Shown here one piece after another: positions 8,286 through 16,710 of a stretch of 64,000 nucleotides of DNA. Within the stretch, counting starts at the first letter, position 1. Every line of letters starts with the position of its first letter. The translations under genes were made by a program, and so were the position numbers. The notes below the pieces were generated by a model. It searched no databases and was not told the DNA's origin. It saw only the letters and a program-made list of their open reading frames with translations. This stretch comes from Candidatus Devosia phytovorans (GTDB lineage: Bacteria > Pseudomonadota > Alphaproteobacteria > Rhizobiales > Devosiaceae), in contig CP119312.1 of the NCBI GenBank assembly GCA_029202405.1, positions 3,725,001 through 3,789,000 on the forward strand, read 5' to 3'.

Positions 8286-8951
8286 ATGCCCACTCGCGTC
8301 CAGATTCTCAAGACCGAAATGGTCACTCACAATGTGCGACACTATCGTGTCGAAAAACCGAAAAAATTTCATTTCGGGCCCGGACAGGCCACCGAAGTCA
8401 GTATCGACAAGCCCGACTGGGCCAATGAAAAGCGGCCTTTCACCTTTACGTCGCTGCAGGATGATAGCGATCTCGAATTTACCATCAAGAGCTATCGCGA
8501 CCATCCGGGTGTCACCAATGCGCTGTGGGGCTGCGAAGCGGGCGATTATCTGCTTCTGCGCGACGTCTGGGGCACGATCCAATACAAGGGACCAGGCACG
8601 TTCATTGCCGGTGGGGCGGGCGTTACGCCGTTCATCGCCATCCTGCGCAGCCTCAATGCCAAGGGCGGTCTCAAGGGTAACCGGCTGATCGTTTCCAACC
8701 GGGAAGAAAAAGACATCATCCTGCGTGACGAATTCGAGGCGATGGATGGGCTGGAAACGCTGTGGACGGTGACGGGCGATCCCAAGTCAAAGCTTTTGCA
8801 GGAGCGGATCGACACGGCGTTTCTCAAGACGCATGTCACCGACTTCAGCCAGAATTTCTACCTCTGCGGGCCCGAGGCCATGGTGGCCGACCTCCGCGCA
8901 TCGCTGGAGGAACTGGGTGCCAATGTGTCGAGCGTCACCTGGGAGAAATAG
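8286..8951 (+). CDS. FAD-binding ferredoxin/flavodoxin reductase-like oxidoreductase
   Basis: This 221-aa protein contains the FAD-binding motif RPFTFTS in a beta-barrel domain (about residues 1-95). A Rossmann domain follows with the pyridine-nucleotide motif GGAGVTPF and the late CGPEAMV motif. It therefore resembles the FNR-like reductase module without a fused iron-sulfur domain. The electron acceptor cannot be read from sequence. AAAGGAGAG before the ATG is a good ribosome binding site. No partner gene is adjacent. Confidence 0.85.
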   Translation: MPTRVQILKTEMVTHNVRHYRVEKPKKFHFGPGQATEVSIDKPDWANEKRPFTFTSLQDDSDLEFTIKSYRDHPGVTNALWGCEAGDYLLLRDVWGTIQYKGPGTFIAGGAGVTPFIAILRSLNAKGGLKGNRLIVSNREEKDIILRDEFEAMDGLETLWTVTGDPKSKLLQERIDTAFLKTHVTDFSQNFYLCGPEAMVADLRASLEELGANVSSVTWEK

Positions 8952-8958
8952 GCCGGCC

Positions 8959-8991
8959 TTGCGACTCCCGTCGAACCGGTCTATATAGACC
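8959..8991 (+). promoter_or_regulatory. Predicted rimP operon promoter overlapping a palindrome
   Basis: TTGCGA at 8959-8964 and TATATA at 8982-8987 are spaced by 17 bases, a sigma-70-like arrangement. The -10 lies inside a perfect 14-bp palindrome, GGTCTATATAGACC (8978-8991), which could be an operator or chance. Transcription would begin near 8994. Confidence 0.45.
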
Positions 8992-9013
8992 TCAACATCT
9001 CTAGCAATTTTGC

Positions 9014-9046
9014 AGAGTGGGAGCCGCCCGGCCCCGCTCTTTTTTG
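9014..9046 (+). terminator. Intrinsic-terminator-like hairpin in the rimP leader (candidate attenuator)
   Basis: AGAGTGGG (9014-9021) pairs with CCCGCTCT (9033-9040). An inner GCC/GGC pair (9023-9025 with 9030-9032) closes a GCCC loop, with one bulged A. Six T residues follow. The hairpin lies between the predicted promoter and the rimP ribosome binding site, so it is placed for attenuation. Terminator-like rimP leaders have been described for alphaproteobacteria; membership in that family is my inference. Confidence 0.6.
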
Positions 9047-9061
9047 TTACCTAGGGGACCG

Positions 9062-9742
9062 ATGAGCTTCGACCTCACCGAACCACGCTATATCAAAGAG
9101 ACGGGTCTTGAAGCCCGGATCGCCCGCATTGTCGAGCCCGTGGCCAATGGCCTGGGCTTCTCGCTTGTGCGCATCAAGGTCACTCAGGAAAATGGCTGCA
9201 CGCTGCAGATCATGGCCGAGGACGAGCATGGGCGTTTCACCATCGTCAACTGCGAGGCACTGAGCAAGGATCTCTCGCCGGTGCTGGACGTGGAAGACCC
9301 GATCGACCGCGAATACCATCTCGAGGTCAGTTCGCCCGGCATCGACCGGCCGCTGGTGCGCCGTCGTGATTTCGCGACCCATATCGGCCATGAGGTCAAG
9401 ATCGAGCTCAGCGACATGATCAATGGCCGCAAGCGCTTCCGCGGCTTCATCAAGGCTGTCGAGGATGATGCCTTCATCCTCACCCTACCCGATGCGCCTG
9501 GCGGGACCGATCCCGATCATCGGCTTTTGTTCTCGACGATTGGCGAAGCCAAGCTGGTGATGACCGATGCGCTGATGGAAAAGGCCCGCCTCGACCAGGA
9601 AGCCCATCCCATCGACGACGACGAGACCGAAACGGTCGAGTTTACCGAAGCCGACAACGACGACGACAATACCGACGACCCGGAGACCGAAACGGTCGAG
9701 GACACGGCGGCAGATACTGTTACCTCCAAGGAGTCCAACTAA
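9062..9742 (+). CDS. rimP: Ribosome maturation factor RimP
   Basis: RimP assists 30S subunit assembly. The 226-aa protein has the N-terminal domain (GLEARIARIVEPVANGLGFSLV) and the hallmark YHLEVSSPGIDRPLVRRRDF. ATG at 9062, preceded by AGGGGACC, is preferred over the longer open frame that reads through the leader hairpin. The last 45 residues are an acidic low-complexity tail with a repeated ETETVE motif, encoded by two identical 18-bp blocks 60 bp apart. The stop directly abuts the nusA start. Confidence 0.92.
   Translation: MSFDLTEPRYIKETGLEARIARIVEPVANGLGFSLVRIKVTQENGCTLQIMAEDEHGRFTIVNCEALSKDLSPVLDVEDPIDREYHLEVSSPGIDRPLVRRRDFATHIGHEVKIELSDMINGRKRFRGFIKAVEDDAFILTLPDAPGGTDPDHRLLFSTIGEAKLVMTDALMEKARLDQEAHPIDDDETETVEFTEADNDDDNTDDPETETVEDTAADTVTSKESN
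9623..9700 (+). repeat. Short in-frame direct repeat in the rimP acidic tail
   Basis: The same 18 bases occur at 9623-9640 and 9683-9700, exactly 60 bp apart, so both encode ETETVE in frame. The stretch between them is GAC-rich and encodes Asp/Asn/Thr. It looks like a local tandem expansion in a disordered tail. Confidence 0.8.
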
Positions 9743-11350
9743 ATGGCCGTTAGCGCGAACCGCCTCGAGCTGTTGCAGATCGCAGATGCCGTTGCCCGCG
9801 AAAAGTCGATCGACCGCATGGTCGTGATCGAGGCGATGCAGGACGCCATGGAAAAGGCCGCCAAGGGCCGCTACGGCGCCGAGACCGAGATCAAGGTCGA
9901 GATCAATCCGCGTTCGGGCGAAACCCGCATGTGGCGCCTGCTGGAAATCGTCGACGCCGTCGAAGAGCCCAGCCGCCAGATCGAGCTCAAGTTCGCCCAG
10001 GCCAAGTCGCCCGAAGCCAAGGTTGGCGACTTCCTGACAGAACCGCTGCCGCCAATGGAATTCGGCCGCATCGCGGCGCAGTCGGCCAAGCAGGTCATCG
10101 TGCAGAAGGTGCGCGATGCCGAGCGTGAGCGCATGTATGACGAATATTTCGGCCGCATCGGCGAAATCGTCAACGGCTCGGTCAAGCGCGTCGAATATGG
10201 CAATGTGATCGTCGACCTGGGTCGTGGCGAAGCCATCATCCGCCGCGACGAGCTGATCCCGCGCGAAATGTTCCGCTATGGCGATCGCGTGCGTGCTTAT
10301 GTGTACGACGTGCGCCGCGAACAGCGCGGTCCGCAGATTTTCCTCTCCCGCACCCATCCGCAGTTCATGGCCAAGCTGTTCATGCAGGAAGTGCCCGAGA
10401 TCTATGATGGCGTGATCACCATCCGCTCGATTGCCCGTGATCCGGGTTCGCGCGCCAAGATCGCCGTGACCTCAAATGATAGTTCGATCGATCCGGTCGG
10501 CGCCTGCGTTGGTATGCGCGGCAGCCGCGTGCAGGCGGTTGTTGCCGAGCTGCAGGGCGAAAAGATCGACATCATTCCCTGGACCGACACGATTGCCGAC
10601 CTCGTCGTTTCGGCACTGCAGCCGGCTGATGTGGCCAAGGTGGTGCTGGACGAGCAGGCCGAGCGTATCGAAGTCGTGGTGCCCGATGAACAGCTGTCGC
10701 TGGCCATCGGCCGTCGTGGCCAGAATGTGCGCCTCGCTTCGCAGCTGATCGGCTGGGATATCGACATCCTGACCGAACAGGAAGAAAGCGAACGCCGCCA
10801 GAAGGAATTCACCGAACGCTCGACCCTGTTCATGCAGGCCCTTGACGTTGACGAGATGGTTGCCCAACTATTGGCTTCGGAAGGCTTCTCGTCGGTCGAG
10901 GAACTGGCCTATATCGATGCGAATGAAATCGCCTCGATCGAAGGCTTCGACGAAGAAACCGCCAGCGAAATCCAGAACCGCGCTGCCGAATACCTGGCCG
11001 AGATCGACCGTGCCCATGACGAAGAGCGCAAGAAGCTCGGCGTCGAGGACGAACTGTACGAAATCCCGGGCCTCAATGCAGCCATGCTGGTTGCCCTGGG
11101 CAAGGATGGCGTCAAGTCGGTTGAAGACTTTGCCGGTTGCGCTTCGGACGATTTGATCGGCTGGAGCGAGCGCAAGGACGGCGAGACCAAGCGTTTCGAC
11201 GGCACGTTCAAGGACTTCCCGGTTTCCCGTGAAGAAGCCGAGGACATGATCCTGCAGGCCCGTCTCAAGGCTGGCTGGATCAATGAGGAAGATCTGCCGG
11301 TCGAAGCGGGCGACGACGAAATCGTCGCTGAAGAAGAGGCCTCGGCCTAA
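9743..11350 (+). CDS. nusA: Transcription termination/antitermination factor NusA
   Basis: NusA binds RNA polymerase and nascent RNA and modulates pausing, termination and antitermination. The 535-aa protein has the N-terminal polymerase-binding domain (to about residue 130), an S1 domain, two KH domains (RDPGSRAKIAV, then the second around DEQLSLAIGRRGQNVRLASQL) and two C-terminal helix-hairpin repeats ending in an acidic tail. It is the second gene of the rimP-nusA-ylxR-infB operon, with no spacing from rimP. Confidence 0.96.
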   Translation: MAVSANRLELLQIADAVAREKSIDRMVVIEAMQDAMEKAAKGRYGAETEIKVEINPRSGETRMWRLLEIVDAVEEPSRQIELKFAQAKSPEAKVGDFLTEPLPPMEFGRIAAQSAKQVIVQKVRDAERERMYDEYFGRIGEIVNGSVKRVEYGNVIVDLGRGEAIIRRDELIPREMFRYGDRVRAYVYDVRREQRGPQIFLSRTHPQFMAKLFMQEVPEIYDGVITIRSIARDPGSRAKIAVTSNDSSIDPVGACVGMRGSRVQAVVAELQGEKIDIIPWTDTIADLVVSALQPADVAKVVLDEQAERIEVVVPDEQLSLAIGRRGQNVRLASQLIGWDIDILTEQEESERRQKEFTERSTLFMQALDVDEMVAQLLASEGFSSVEELAYIDANEIASIEGFDEETASEIQNRAAEYLAEIDRAHDEERKKLGVEDELYEIPGLNAAMLVALGKDGVKSVEDFAGCASDDLIGWSERKDGETKRFDGTFKDFPVSREEAEDMILQARLKAGWINEEDLPVEAGDDEIVAEEEASA

Positions 11351-11375
11351 CGGCCGTTTCGGAGCGAGGGACCAG

Positions 11376-12077
11376 ATGGCCCGGCGCGAAGAAACGACCA
11401 GGATGTGCGCTCTGACACGGGCTGAAAAGCCCGTGGCGGAGCTCATCCGCTTTGTGCTGGGACCTGACGATGTTCTGGTGCCCGATACGGATGCCAAGGC
11501 CGAAGGTCGCGGCGTCTGGATCAGCCTCAACAGGGCCATGGTCGCCGAGGCGGTGAAGAAGAAAGTGTTCGCGCGCAGCCTCAAGCAAGAGGTCAAGCTG
11601 CCGGACGATCTGCCGGGACTGACCCAGATCCGGCTCGAAGGGCGCTATTCCAACGCGCTGAGCATGGCGCGCAAGGCGGGCCAGCTGACTTTCGGGGCGA
11701 CAAAGGTCAAAGCCCTGATCGATACGGGCAATCTGATTGCCCTGATCACTGCCACCGATGCCGCCGAAGACGGGCGCAGCAAGATGGTGGGACCGCTCAA
11801 GGCGCTGCATTACGCGGCGCAAGAAGAAGAAATTGAAGGGTTCGACGTGCCCCATTTCGAATTGCTCTCTTCAGAGCAAATGGGTTTGGCACTTGGACTT
11901 GAAAATGTGATACATGCTGCCCTCACGAGAGGGGCGGCAGCCCAATCGGCAGTGGAAAAGGCCCGTAGACTGGCCCTTTACACTGCCAAACCGACGGACA
12001 AGGACACCGACCGCCCCGCGGTTGACGGTGAACTTTTGTCCGCGGCCACCGACGAAAGACGCGAGATACATGGCTGA
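11376..12077 (+). CDS. ylxR: YlxR (DUF448) - L7Ae fusion RNA-binding protein
   Basis: The 233-aa protein joins an N-terminal DUF448/YlxR domain (RMCALTRAEKPVAELIRF, with GRGVWIS) to an L7Ae/L30e-type RNA-binding domain (ALSMARKAGQLTFGATKVKALI). This fusion is the usual form in alphaproteobacteria. The exact function is not settled; association with the nusA-infB operon points to RNA or ribosome work. ATG at 11376 with GGAGCGAGG upstream is chosen. The stop overlaps the infB start by eight bases. Confidence 0.9.
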   Translation: MARREETTRMCALTRAEKPVAELIRFVLGPDDVLVPDTDAKAEGRGVWISLNRAMVAEAVKKKVFARSLKQEVKLPDDLPGLTQIRLEGRYSNALSMARKAGQLTFGATKVKALIDTGNLIALITATDAAEDGRSKMVGPLKALHYAAQEEEIEGFDVPHFELLSSEQMGLALGLENVIHAALTRGAAAQSAVEKARRLALYTAKPTDKDTDRPAVDGELLSAATDERREIHG

Positions 12078-14946
12078 TAACGACGACAAGCGCACCGACG
12101 ACACTGGCGCGAAGAAGACTCTGACATTGAAGGGCGGCCCGGGCCTGGGCAACCGTCCCGGCATGTCGCGCGGTCCTTCGCGATCCACAGTGGTCGTCGA
12201 GAAGCGTACGCGCCTGGTACCCAAGCCCAATGCACCGAGCGCACCGCATCGCCCGCAAAGCGCTTCGGGCGCACCATCGCAGGGTCAGCGCCCCTCTGGC
12301 GGCCGTCCGGCCCAGCAGCAGCGTGCCCCGCTCGGGCTGAGCGCAGCCGAAGCCGAGGCCCGTCGTCAGGCCCTGGCTCTGGCCGGCGCCCGCGCGGCCG
12401 AGGACCAGGAACGCTTCGCTGCCGAAGAAGCCCGCCGCATGGAAGAAGACGCTCGTCGTCGCCAGGTGCGCGAAGAGGCCGAACGCGCCGAAGCAGCGCG
12501 CCGCGAAGAAAATGACGCGCCGGCAACCCCCGTTGCCGAGGCTGCGCCTGTTGTGGCCCCTGCCCCCGAGGCTCCGGCTGCTGCGGCCGCACCAGAAGCT
12601 GCAGCTCCTGTGGCTGCTGTCGACGAGCCGCGCCAGCCCTATGTGCCGGCCAGCCAGCGCAATCCCGGCCCATCGGCCGTGCGCATTGCGGCCGGTCGTC
12701 CGGGCCAGCCGCCGCGTCCGCCACGCGTCGAGCGTCCGAGCAATACCCGCCCGGAAAGCGAACGCGGGGCCAATGCCTTTATCAAGCCGGGTGCCGCTGG
12801 TGCGCCGGGTGCCCGTCCGGGCGCTCCGGGTGCGCGTCCCTCGGGTACAGCCGGCCGTCCGGCTGGCGAACGTCGTCCCGGTGCCGGCATGGCGCCGATC
12901 GGCAATGTGCCGCCCGCCGGTCCCAATGAGGCCGACGGTCGCAAGATTCGTACCGGCTCGCCCTCTGCCCGCCCGACGACAGAAGCCGAACTCGAGAATG
13001 CCCGCCGCGCCTCACGCGCTGCGCCGGAGCGTCCGACACGCCGTGCCGGTGAAGATGCCAGTGCCCGTGGCCGCCTGACGGTTTCGACGGCAACGACCGA
13101 AAACGATCGCGACAAGGGACCGTCCCTCGCCGCCATGCGTCGTCGTCGTGACAAGAAGATGGGTCGCAACCAGCAGGACGCGCCCAAGCTCAGCCGCGAA
13201 GTCGTGATCCCGGAAGTCATTACGGTTGCCGAACTGGCCAACCGCATGGCCGAACGGTCCGTCACCGTCATCAAGATGCTGATGCAGCAGGGCACGATGG
13301 CCACGATCAACGATGTGGTCGATGCCGATACGGCCGAGCTCATCGCGACCGAACTGGGCCATACAGTCAAGCGCGTGTCGGAAGCTGACGTGGAAGAAGG
13401 CCTGTTCGACATTGCGTCGGACGACAAGGCCGAAGATCTGACCGATCGTGCACCGGTGGTGACGATCATGGGTCACGTCGACCACGGCAAGACCTCGCTG
13501 CTCGACGCGATCCGCGAGGCCAATGTGGTCTCGGGCGAAGCCGGTGGCATCACCCAGCATATCGGCGCCTATCAGGTCGAGAAGAAGGGCCAGAAGATCA
13601 CCTTCCTCGATACCCCGGGCCACGAGGCGTTCACTGCCATGCGTGCCCGTGGCGCCCAGGCTACCGATATCGCCGTGCTTGTTGTGGCAGCCGACGACGG
13701 CGTGATGCCGCAGACGATCGAATCCATCAAGCATGCCAAGGCGGCTGGTGTTCCGATCATCGTGGCGATCAACAAGATGGACAAGCCGGAAGCCAATCCG
13801 ACCCGCGTTCGCACCGAGCTCTTGCAGCACGAAGTGTTCGTGGAATCCATGGGCGGTGAAGTGCTGGACGTCGAGGTTTCGGCCAAGACACAGGAAGGCC
13901 TCGACAAGCTGCTCGAAACCATCCTGCTGCAGGCCGAAGTGCTCGAACTGCGTGTGGCCCGTGACGGCCGTGCCGAAGGCATTGTGGTGGAAGCCAAGCT
14001 CGATCGCGGCCGTGGTGCCGTGGCGACGGTCCTCGTCCAGCGTGGCACGCTGGCCATCGGCGACATCCTCGTCGCCGGTACCGAGTTTGCCCGCGTTCGC
14101 GCCCTGATCAATGATAAGGGCGAGCAGGTCAAGGAAGCCGGTCCTTCGGTTCCCGTGGAAGTGCTCGGCTTTACCGGCGTTCCCAATGCCGGCGACCGCT
14201 TCTCAGTCGTCGAGACGGAAGCCCGTGCCCGCGAAGTCACCGAGTATCGCCAGCGCGCCATCCGTGAAAAGACGGCTGGCGGCGGTGCAACCAGCCTTGA
14301 GCAGATGATGAATCAGCTCAAGATCGCCGGGATCTCGAAGTTCCCGCTGATCATCAAGGGGGACGTGCAGGGTTCGGTCGAAGCGATCGTCGCCTCGCTC
14401 AACAAGCTCTCCACCGACGAAGTGTCGGCGCAGATCCTGTTCTCGGGCGTGGGTGGTATCACCGAGTCGGACGTAACTCTGGCTTCCGCTTCGAACGCCA
14501 TCGTCATCGGCTTCAACGTCCGTGCCAACAAGCAGGCGACGGATCTGGCCACGCGCGACGGCATCGAAATCCGCTATTACAACATCATCTACGACCTCGT
14601 GGATGACGTGAAGAATGCGATGAGCGGTCTGCTGAAGCCCGAACGCCGCGAAACCTTCATCGGTTACGCGGAAATCCTCGAAGTCTTCCAGATCACCAAG
14701 GTCGGCAAGGTTGCCGGTTGCCGTGTCACCGAAGGCATCGTGGAACGTGGTGCCGGCGTGCGCCTGCTGCGCGACAACGTCGTCATCCACGAAGGCAAGC
14801 TCAAGACGCTCAAGCGCTTCAAGGATGAAGTCAAGGACGTCCAGATGGGCCAGGAATGCGGCATGGCCTTCGAGAACTACGAAGACATCCGTGCCGCCGA
14901 CGTCATCGAATGCTTCCGCGTCGAGACCGTGCAGCGCACGCTCTAA
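12070..14946 (+). CDS. infB: Translation initiation factor IF-2
   Basis: IF-2 is the GTPase that brings initiator tRNA to the 30S subunit. The 958-aa protein has a long N-terminal half rich in Ala, Pro, Arg and Glu (about residues 1-380), the IF2_N motif, the GTPase domain with G1 GHVDHGKT at 468-475, DTPGHEAF and NKMDKPEA, and the C-terminal beta-barrel domains ending in ECFRVETVQRTL. ATG at 12070 (MADNDDKRTD) lies inside the end of ylxR. The operon ends here; rbfA and truB, often next, are absent. Confidence 0.96.
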   Translation: MADNDDKRTDDTGAKKTLTLKGGPGLGNRPGMSRGPSRSTVVVEKRTRLVPKPNAPSAPHRPQSASGAPSQGQRPSGGRPAQQQRAPLGLSAAEAEARRQALALAGARAAEDQERFAAEEARRMEEDARRRQVREEAERAEAARREENDAPATPVAEAAPVVAPAPEAPAAAAAPEAAAPVAAVDEPRQPYVPASQRNPGPSAVRIAAGRPGQPPRPPRVERPSNTRPESERGANAFIKPGAAGAPGARPGAPGARPSGTAGRPAGERRPGAGMAPIGNVPPAGPNEADGRKIRTGSPSARPTTEAELENARRASRAAPERPTRRAGEDASARGRLTVSTATTENDRDKGPSLAAMRRRRDKKMGRNQQDAPKLSREVVIPEVITVAELANRMAERSVTVIKMLMQQGTMATINDVVDADTAELIATELGHTVKRVSEADVEEGLFDIASDDKAEDLTDRAPVVTIMGHVDHGKTSLLDAIREANVVSGEAGGITQHIGAYQVEKKGQKITFLDTPGHEAFTAMRARGAQATDIAVLVVAADDGVMPQTIESIKHAKAAGVPIIVAINKMDKPEANPTRVRTELLQHEVFVESMGGEVLDVEVSAKTQEGLDKLLETILLQAEVLELRVARDGRAEGIVVEAKLDRGRGAVATVLVQRGTLAIGDILVAGTEFARVRALINDKGEQVKEAGPSVPVEVLGFTGVPNAGDRFSVVETEARAREVTEYRQRAIREKTAGGGATSLEQMMNQLKIAGISKFPLIIKGDVQGSVEAIVASLNKLSTDEVSAQILFSGVGGITESDVTLASASNAIVIGFNVRANKQATDLATRDGIEIRYYNIIYDLVDDVKNAMSGLLKPERRETFIGYAEILEVFQITKVGKVAGCRVTEGIVERGAGVRLLRDNVVIHEGKLKTLKRFKDEVKDVQMGQECGMAFENYEDIRAADVIECFRVETVQRTL

Positions 14947-14964
14947 GAGGCGACAACAGATTTG

Positions 14965-14999
14965 GAAAAGGGCGTGGCGCGAGCCGCGCCCTTTTTCTT
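14965..14999 (+). terminator. Rho-independent terminator after infB
   Basis: GGGCG-T-GGC pairs with GCC-G-CGCCC around a GCGA loop, flanked by AAAA before and TTTTTCTTT after. It ends the rimP-nusA-ylxR-infB operon. Confidence 0.85.
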
Positions 15000-15071
15000 T
15001 GCGCTCGTTTTCCTCAGGCAGTTTCAATCTGCTAGCATTGGCAGATGTTTTGACGATTTGAGGCCAATCCC

Positions 15072-15671
15072 TTGCCAGAGACCCGCCCTGCAGAAGCCAG
15101 CCTGACCTATGCGGTCGATTTCAACGATCTGTTCGAAGCCAGTGCGGTGATGAGCAACCGGCGCTATCCGTTGCCTCACCGCCTGAAACTGTTCGGGGTC
15201 ATTGTGGGGATCATGATCGTTGGAGGTCTGCTGTCAGCCGCAGGCGGGATTGTGGTCAATCGCTTGGTGCCTGATATCAGCGGCTGGCCGGTGACGATTG
15301 TACTTCTCAGCATCCTCGTGACCTTTTACGCCAAGGTGCTGTCGCCCTGGTCAATCCGCCAGGCAGCGGGCGTCATCAAGGGCATGCGACCACCCGGCCC
15401 GATGCAATTTTCGACCGACGAGACGGGAATGCGCTGGGTCGATGCGGATATCGACTTTCGGCTCAACTGGAGCGGCGTGGAAGCGATTTACTGCACATCA
15501 CGGGCCTTCGCCTTCATGAGCGGTGCCATCGCGCTGGTGCTGCCCCTTGCAGCCTTTCCTGACCATGAGGCGCGAAAGCGGTTCCTGGAACAGGCACTGG
15601 AGAAGATTTCTCCGGAGGCTGCCGAGGTGAGCCGCAAAGACAGGTCTTTGCAGGCGATGCTCGCGGCATGA
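15072..15671 (+). CDS. Two-helix membrane protein with YcxB-like C-terminal domain
   Basis: The 199-aa protein has two hydrophobic helices (about residues 42-65 and 73-92). A soluble domain follows in which the pattern FSTDETGMRWVDADIDFRLNW and VEAIYCTSRAFAFM recalls YcxB-like proteins. Its role is not known. The frame opens at TTG 15072; the conserved LTYAVDFND near the N-terminus supports this over the next in-frame ATG at 15153. The stop lies at a hairpin that serves as terminator for the opposite strand. Confidence 0.65.
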   Translation: MPETRPAEASLTYAVDFNDLFEASAVMSNRRYPLPHRLKLFGVIVGIMIVGGLLSAAGGIVVNRLVPDISGWPVTIVLLSILVTFYAKVLSPWSIRQAAGVIKGMRPPGPMQFSTDETGMRWVDADIDFRLNWSGVEAIYCTSRAFAFMSGAIALVLPLAAFPDHEARKRFLEQALEKISPEAAEVSRKDRSLQAMLAA

Positions 15672-15697
15672 AAAAGGCCCGCTCGATGAGCGGGCCC
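15671..15697 (-). terminator. Terminator of the L,D-transpeptidase gene
   Basis: Read on the minus strand, GGCCCGCT-N5-AGCGGGCC is followed by TTTTT. It lies about 110 bp beyond the stop of the gene at 15809 and overlaps the last base of the gene on the plus strand. Confidence 0.8.
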
Positions 15698-15808
15698 TGA
15701 TCGATTGTCTTCCGGGTCCTTGTCGCGGCAGCAGGAAACTTTGCTTCGGTGACTACGGATTCCGAAACAAGGCGTCCAGCTGCCGCGGCAGCGACCCGGA
15801 AGCGGAGA

Positions 15809-16456
15809 TCAGTTGATGACGACGACGCGGGCGCCAACGGGGACGCGAGCGTAGAGATCAATGATGTCCTGGTTCATCAGGCGGATACAGCCGGAGGAAA
15901 CATTGGTGCCGATGGTATAGGGCTCGGTAGTGCCGTGCAGGCGGAACAGCGTATCGGCGCCATTCTTGTAGAGGTAAAGCGCACGGGGGCCGAGCGGATT
16001 GGTCGGGCCGCCTTCGAGGCCGCCGGCATAGGGGCCGTAGCGGTCAGGTTCGCGGGCGATCATCGAGCGGGTCGGGGTCCAGCGCGGCCATTCGGCCTTG
16101 CGGCCGACGGTGGCGGTGCCACGGAAGACCAGCGCTTCGGTCTTGCCGACGCCGACGCCGTAGCGCAGGGCGCGACCGCCCTCGAGCACCAGATAGAGGA
16201 AACGGTTGGGCGTATCGACGACGATGGTGCCCGGACGCTCGGTCGTGCTGTAGGGCACTTCCTGGCGCCAGTACTGTGGATCGACACGGCGCAGGTCCAT
16301 GGCAGCGACGGGGAACTTTTCGTTCAGCATCGCGCCATACATGGCCTGATAATAGGGGTCGATCTGCGGTTCCTGCACCGTCGGGGTACGGGTGGAGGAG
16401 CAAGCGGCCAGCGCGACAGCGGGCAGGCCAATCATGAACAAGCGACGAGAGAGCAA
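15809..16456 (-). CDS. L,D-transpeptidase (YkuD/ErfK family), lipoprotein
   Basis: Enzymes of this family form 3-3 peptidoglycan cross-links or attach proteins to the wall. The catalytic core has HGTTEPYTIG and SSGCIRLMNQDI, the HXX14-17-[S/T]HGChG-like Cys motif with Cys in SGCIR. The N-terminus has a signal sequence ending in LAAC, so it is probably a lipoprotein. TTG at 16456 with CCAGGA upstream is the likeliest start, giving 215 aa; a longer open frame reaches 16549. It acts in the periplasm. Confidence 0.85.
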   Translation of the reverse strand: MLSRRLFMIGLPAVALAACSSTRTPTVQEPQIDPYYQAMYGAMLNEKFPVAAMDLRRVDPQYWRQEVPYSTTERPGTIVVDTPNRFLYLVLEGGRALRYGVGVGKTEALVFRGTATVGRKAEWPRWTPTRSMIAREPDRYGPYAGGLEGGPTNPLGPRALYLYKNGADTLFRLHGTTEPYTIGTNVSSGCIRLMNQDIIDLYARVPVGARVVVIN

Positions 16457-16637
16457 GACAGATCCTGGAAACAGGGTGACGCGAAAAATTGTGTGTGGGC
16501 AAAGACCTATGCGGCGCATGACTGCGCCGCTAGTGCAGGAAAGCCTCACTTGCCTAACGGCAGCTCAACAGAGCGGTTCCCTCGCGCCAATGTGATGATT
16601 TCTACTGTTGCCTTGATGCAACAACCCTAGATGACGA

Positions 16638-16661
16638 CAGGCCCGGACTGATCCGGGCCTG
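16638..16661 (-). terminator. Hairpin downstream of pnp
   Basis: CAGGCCCGGA and TCCGGGCCTG form a 10-bp perfect stem with a 4-base loop, 50 bp beyond the pnp stop. There is no strong U-tract on the minus strand, so it may act as an RNA-stabilising end rather than an efficient terminator. Confidence 0.45.
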
Positions 16662-16710
16662 TTGCAAAAATGAACGAAGTCTAAACGACTTCTAGGAGCA
16701 GCGCAGACGA

